A DNA stretch of 5,743 nucleotides. It comes from Actinomycetales bacterium (lineage in GTDB: Bacteria > Actinomycetota > Actinomycetes > Actinomycetales > Microbacteriaceae). Shown here in pieces: positions 4,108 through 5,743 of this stretch. Each line of letters starts with the position of its first letter. The first letter of the stretch is position 1. The DNA lies in NCBI GenBank assembly GCA_015655255.1, contig JAATFJ010000353.1:1-5743 (forward strand). Reading direction: 5' to 3'. The notes below the pieces were generated by a model. The model searched no databases. It was not told where the DNA came from and was given only the letters and a program-made list of their open reading frames with translations. The position numbers and the translations under genes were made by a program.

Positions 4108-5743
4108 GTGCAACACGAGAACACACCCGAAGGCGATCCGATCGCCGACGCAGATCTCATCCTCCGCACCCGCTCTGGTGACACGGAGGCGTTCGGCGAA
4201 CTCTGGCGGCGCCACTATCCGTCGGGGATCGCCGTGGCACGGTCCATCACATCAAGCATCGACGCCGATGACCTCGTGCAAGAGGCCTACACGCGCATCT
4301 ACCAGGCGATCAGCAAGGGCGGCGGGCCGAACGGCTCCTTCCGCGCCTACCTCTTCACAAGCATCCGCAACACCGCGGCGGCCTGGGGACGCTCGCGCCG
4401 CGAGTCCGCGGTGGACGAGCTCGATACCGTCGCCGATCCGGACAGCACCGATCAGGCCGCCAACGACGCCCTCGACCGCAGCCTGACCGCGCAGGCGTTC
4501 CGCAGCCTTCCCTCCCGCTGGCAGGAGGTCCTCTGGTACACCGAGGTCGAGGGGATGAAGCCCGCAGAGACGGCGCCGCTCCTCGGTATGCGGGCCAGCG
4601 CCGTGTCGCAGCTCGCCTTCCGGGCGAGGGAAGGGCTGCGCGAGGCGTGGATCCAGGCACATCTGCGCAATGCACCCCCCGGCTCCGAGTGCCAGTGGAC
4701 GATCGAGCACCTGGGCGCGTATTCGCGCGGCAACCTGGGGACCAGAGACAAGAAGCGACTGGAGCTGCACCTCGACGAATGCGCACGCTGCATGATCGTC
4801 GCCGCCGAGGCGAAGGACGTCTCTCGTCGGCTCGCGCTCGTCATGCTGCCGCTCGTTCTCGGTGTGACAGGAGCATCCGGCTATCTCGCCACGCTGCAGG
4901 GCGGCGGCACCCCCATCGTCGCGCTCGCTGCGATGCCGTCGGGCGTCTTCGAGGGTGCCGTGGAGATCGGCGGAACGGCGGCGGGTGGCGCGGGCGCGGC
5001 GCTGGGCGCAGCGACCGCAGGCGGAGGCGCAGCGAACGGCGGCGCGGGCAGCTCCGGCGGCGGAGCGAGCGCAGGGACGCTCACGGGGATGGGGGCGCTC
5101 ATCGGCGCCGGGTCGGCGGCGTTCGTGGTCGCCGCCGTCGTCGCGAGCGCGGCGATCCTCCCCGGGCTCATCGGCGCGGATGCGACGACCTCGCTCCCCA
5201 GCGCCGGGGAATCGGGTTCCTCCTCGATCCACTCGAACGTCGGCCCGCAGGACCCGCAGAGCATCGACGGTGGCACGCCGTTCCTCATCACCGACCCGGA
5301 GGATGAGGACAAGAAGAGCGACGCCAAGAAGAGCGACGAGTACAAAAAGAGCGACGACGGGACGGGTGACGACGGGACGAAGGAGCAGGCGAAGGACGCC
5401 GATAGCTCCGGCGATGAGTCGTCCTCGTCGGGAGACAAGTCCGGCGATAAGTCCTCCGGCAGCGATGACTCTTCCGACGACGCGGACGAGGGGAACGGCA
5501 CCGGGCAGCAGGGCGGCACCGGCACGGATCAGGGGACGCCAGGGGGAGACACCGATCCGGCGGGGCCCAGCGAGCCCTCGAACCCGAGCGAGCCCTCCGA
5601 TCCCAGCGGCCCGTCGGACCCCAGTAGCCCGACCGATCCGACCGATCCGACGGACCCATCCGGCCCAACGGATCCCACGGACCCGACAGATCCCACGAGC
5701 TCGACGGATCCGACAGACCCGACAGACCCGACAGACCCGACAG
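4108..5743 (+). CDS. ECF-type sigma factor fused to zinc finger, membrane segments and repeat tail (runs off right edge)
   Basis: From GTG 4108 the frame is open for 545 codons and still open at the edge. Residues 16-98 form sigma region 2 (DADDLVQEAYTRIYQAI, then SFRAYLFTSIRNTA). Residues 126-185 form region 4 with a helix-turn-helix (LPSRWQEVLW, then AETAPLLGMRASAVSQLAFRA). Region 3 is absent, as in ECF factors. Residues 195-228 give an anti-sigma-type zinc finger: Cys195, then His221-x3-Cys225-x2-Cys228, with HLGAYSRGNL between. Hydrophobic segments are at about 242-263 and 328-352, joined by a linker very rich in Gly and Ala (288-323). The tail is polar: KKSD repeats near 402-416, Ser/Asp-rich to about 470, then Pro/Ser/Asp/Thr repeats ending in TDP triplets. 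A reasonable reading is a self-regulated, membrane-tethered sigma factor whose zinc finger restrains it; ECF groups with fused C-terminal regulatory domains are known in Actinobacteria. The signal, the target promoters and the C-terminal end are unknown. Confidence 0.88.
   Translation, partial: MQHENTPEGDPIADADLILRTRSGDTEAFGELWRRHYPSGIAVARSITSSIDADDLVQEAYTRIYQAISKGGGPNGSFRAYLFTSIRNTAAAWGRSRRESAVDELDTVADPDSTDQAANDALDRSLTAQAFRSLPSRWQEVLWYTEVEGMKPAETAPLLGMRASAVSQLAFRAREGLREAWIQAHLRNAPPGSECQWTIEHLGAYSRGNLGTRDKKRLELHLDECARCMIVAAEAKDVSRRLALVMLPLVLGVTGASGYLATLQGGGTPIVALAAMPSGVFEGAVEIGGTAAGGAGAALGAATAGGGAANGGAGSSGGGASAGTLTGMGALIGAGSAAFVVAAVVASAAILPGLIGADATTSLPSAGESGSSSIHSNVGPQDPQSIDGGTPFLITDPEDEDKKSDAKKSDEYKKSDDGTGDDGTKEQAKDADSSGDESSSSGDKSGDKSSGSDDSSDDADEGNGTGQQGGTGTDQGTPGGDTDPAGPSEPSNPSEPSDPSGPSDPSSPTDPTDPTDPSGPTDPTDPTDPTSSTDPTDPTDPTDPT
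5311..5355 (+). repeat. Imperfect 15-base repeat encoding KKSD units
   Basis: AAGAAGAGCGAC followed by a variable codon occurs at 5311-5325 and 5326-5340, with a diverged third copy at 5341-5355. They encode KKSDA, KKSDE and YKKSD inside the tail of the sigma-fusion protein, just after the last hydrophobic segment and a short Ser/Asp/Pro spacer. The alternating Lys and Asp make a charged, probably disordered stretch. Confidence 0.7.
5551..5743 (+). repeat. Pro/Ser/Asp/Thr repeat tract ending in exact 9-base tandem repeats
   Basis: From codon 482 the sigma-fusion gene encodes Pro-rich triplets, first PSE/PSD/PSG types (5551-5631), then mostly Thr-Asp-Pro (from 5632). The codons for each TDP unit vary (ACC/ACG/ACA, GAT/GAC, CCG/CCC/CCA) until 5711, after which CGACAGACC repeats exactly three and two-thirds times to the edge (5711-5743). 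Varied codons suggest an older array kept by selection on the protein; the exact end suggests recent expansion. The array probably continues past the window. Confidence 0.85.

Noticed and set aside
3837..4181. Open frame of 114 codons on the plus strand filling the nagA-sigma gap
   Set aside because: The product is Arg-rich with no domain, its start lies in a hairpin arm without a ribosome site, and its end overlaps the well-supported sigma gene in another frame.
4252..5232. Open frame of 326 codons on the minus strand
   Set aside because: It is opposite the sigma-fusion gene; the translation is a low-complexity Arg/Gly/Ala sequence without any family signature.
5551..5743. Repeat array as a possible CRISPR
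   Set aside because: Units are contiguous 9-base codon triplets with no spacers and continue an open protein-coding frame.

Overview
The window looks like chromosomal DNA from a high-GC actinobacterium, probably of the order Micrococcales and possibly Microbacteriaceae. The basis is the strong G/C preference at third codon positions, the mycobacterial/Microbacterium-type wording of the serine hydroxymethyltransferase active site ([13 protein letters not shown]), and the actinobacterial type of fused sigma factor at the right end. No mobile element, CRISPR array, tRNA or rRNA is visible.

Layout. (1) Positions 1-838, minus strand: the N-terminal 279 codons of glyA (serine hydroxymethyltransferase), running off the left edge. 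(2) Positions 839-1044: a divergent intergenic region. On the minus strand it holds a well-matched ZTP (pfl) riboswitch at about 892-966, a probable -10 box at 971-976 and the glyA ribosome binding site. A possible leaderless promoter for the rightward genes abuts position 1045. (3) Positions 1045-3713, plus strand: two genes overlapping by an ATGA, a cytosolic GH20 beta-N-acetylhexosaminidase followed by nagA (N-acetylglucosamine-6-phosphate deacetylase). Together they look like a small amino-sugar catabolic operon for chitin or wall-derived GlcNAc. (4) Positions 3714-4107: a gene-free stretch of about 390 bases with a strong 9-bp hairpin just after nagA, then a run of further small hairpins, a T7 run and a G7 run. 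(5) Positions 4108 to the right edge, plus strand: a long open gene whose product joins an ECF-type sigma factor (regions 2 and 4), an anti-sigma-like HxxxCxxC zinc finger, two or more hydrophobic segments around a Gly/Ala-rich linker, and a long Ser/Asp/Lys-rich then Thr-Asp-Pro repeat tail that continues past the window.

How the parts work together. glyA is very likely controlled by ZTP, which accumulates when 10-formyl-tetrahydrofolate runs short; glyA supplies one-carbon units and so closes that loop. The hexosaminidase releases GlcNAc from oligosaccharides inside the cell, and NagA deacetylates GlcNAc-6-P once a kinase not encoded here has phosphorylated it. The sigma fusion appears to be a separate unit. 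It is the most unusual object in the window: transcription factor, zinc-binding regulator, membrane anchor and repeat tail in one polypeptide.
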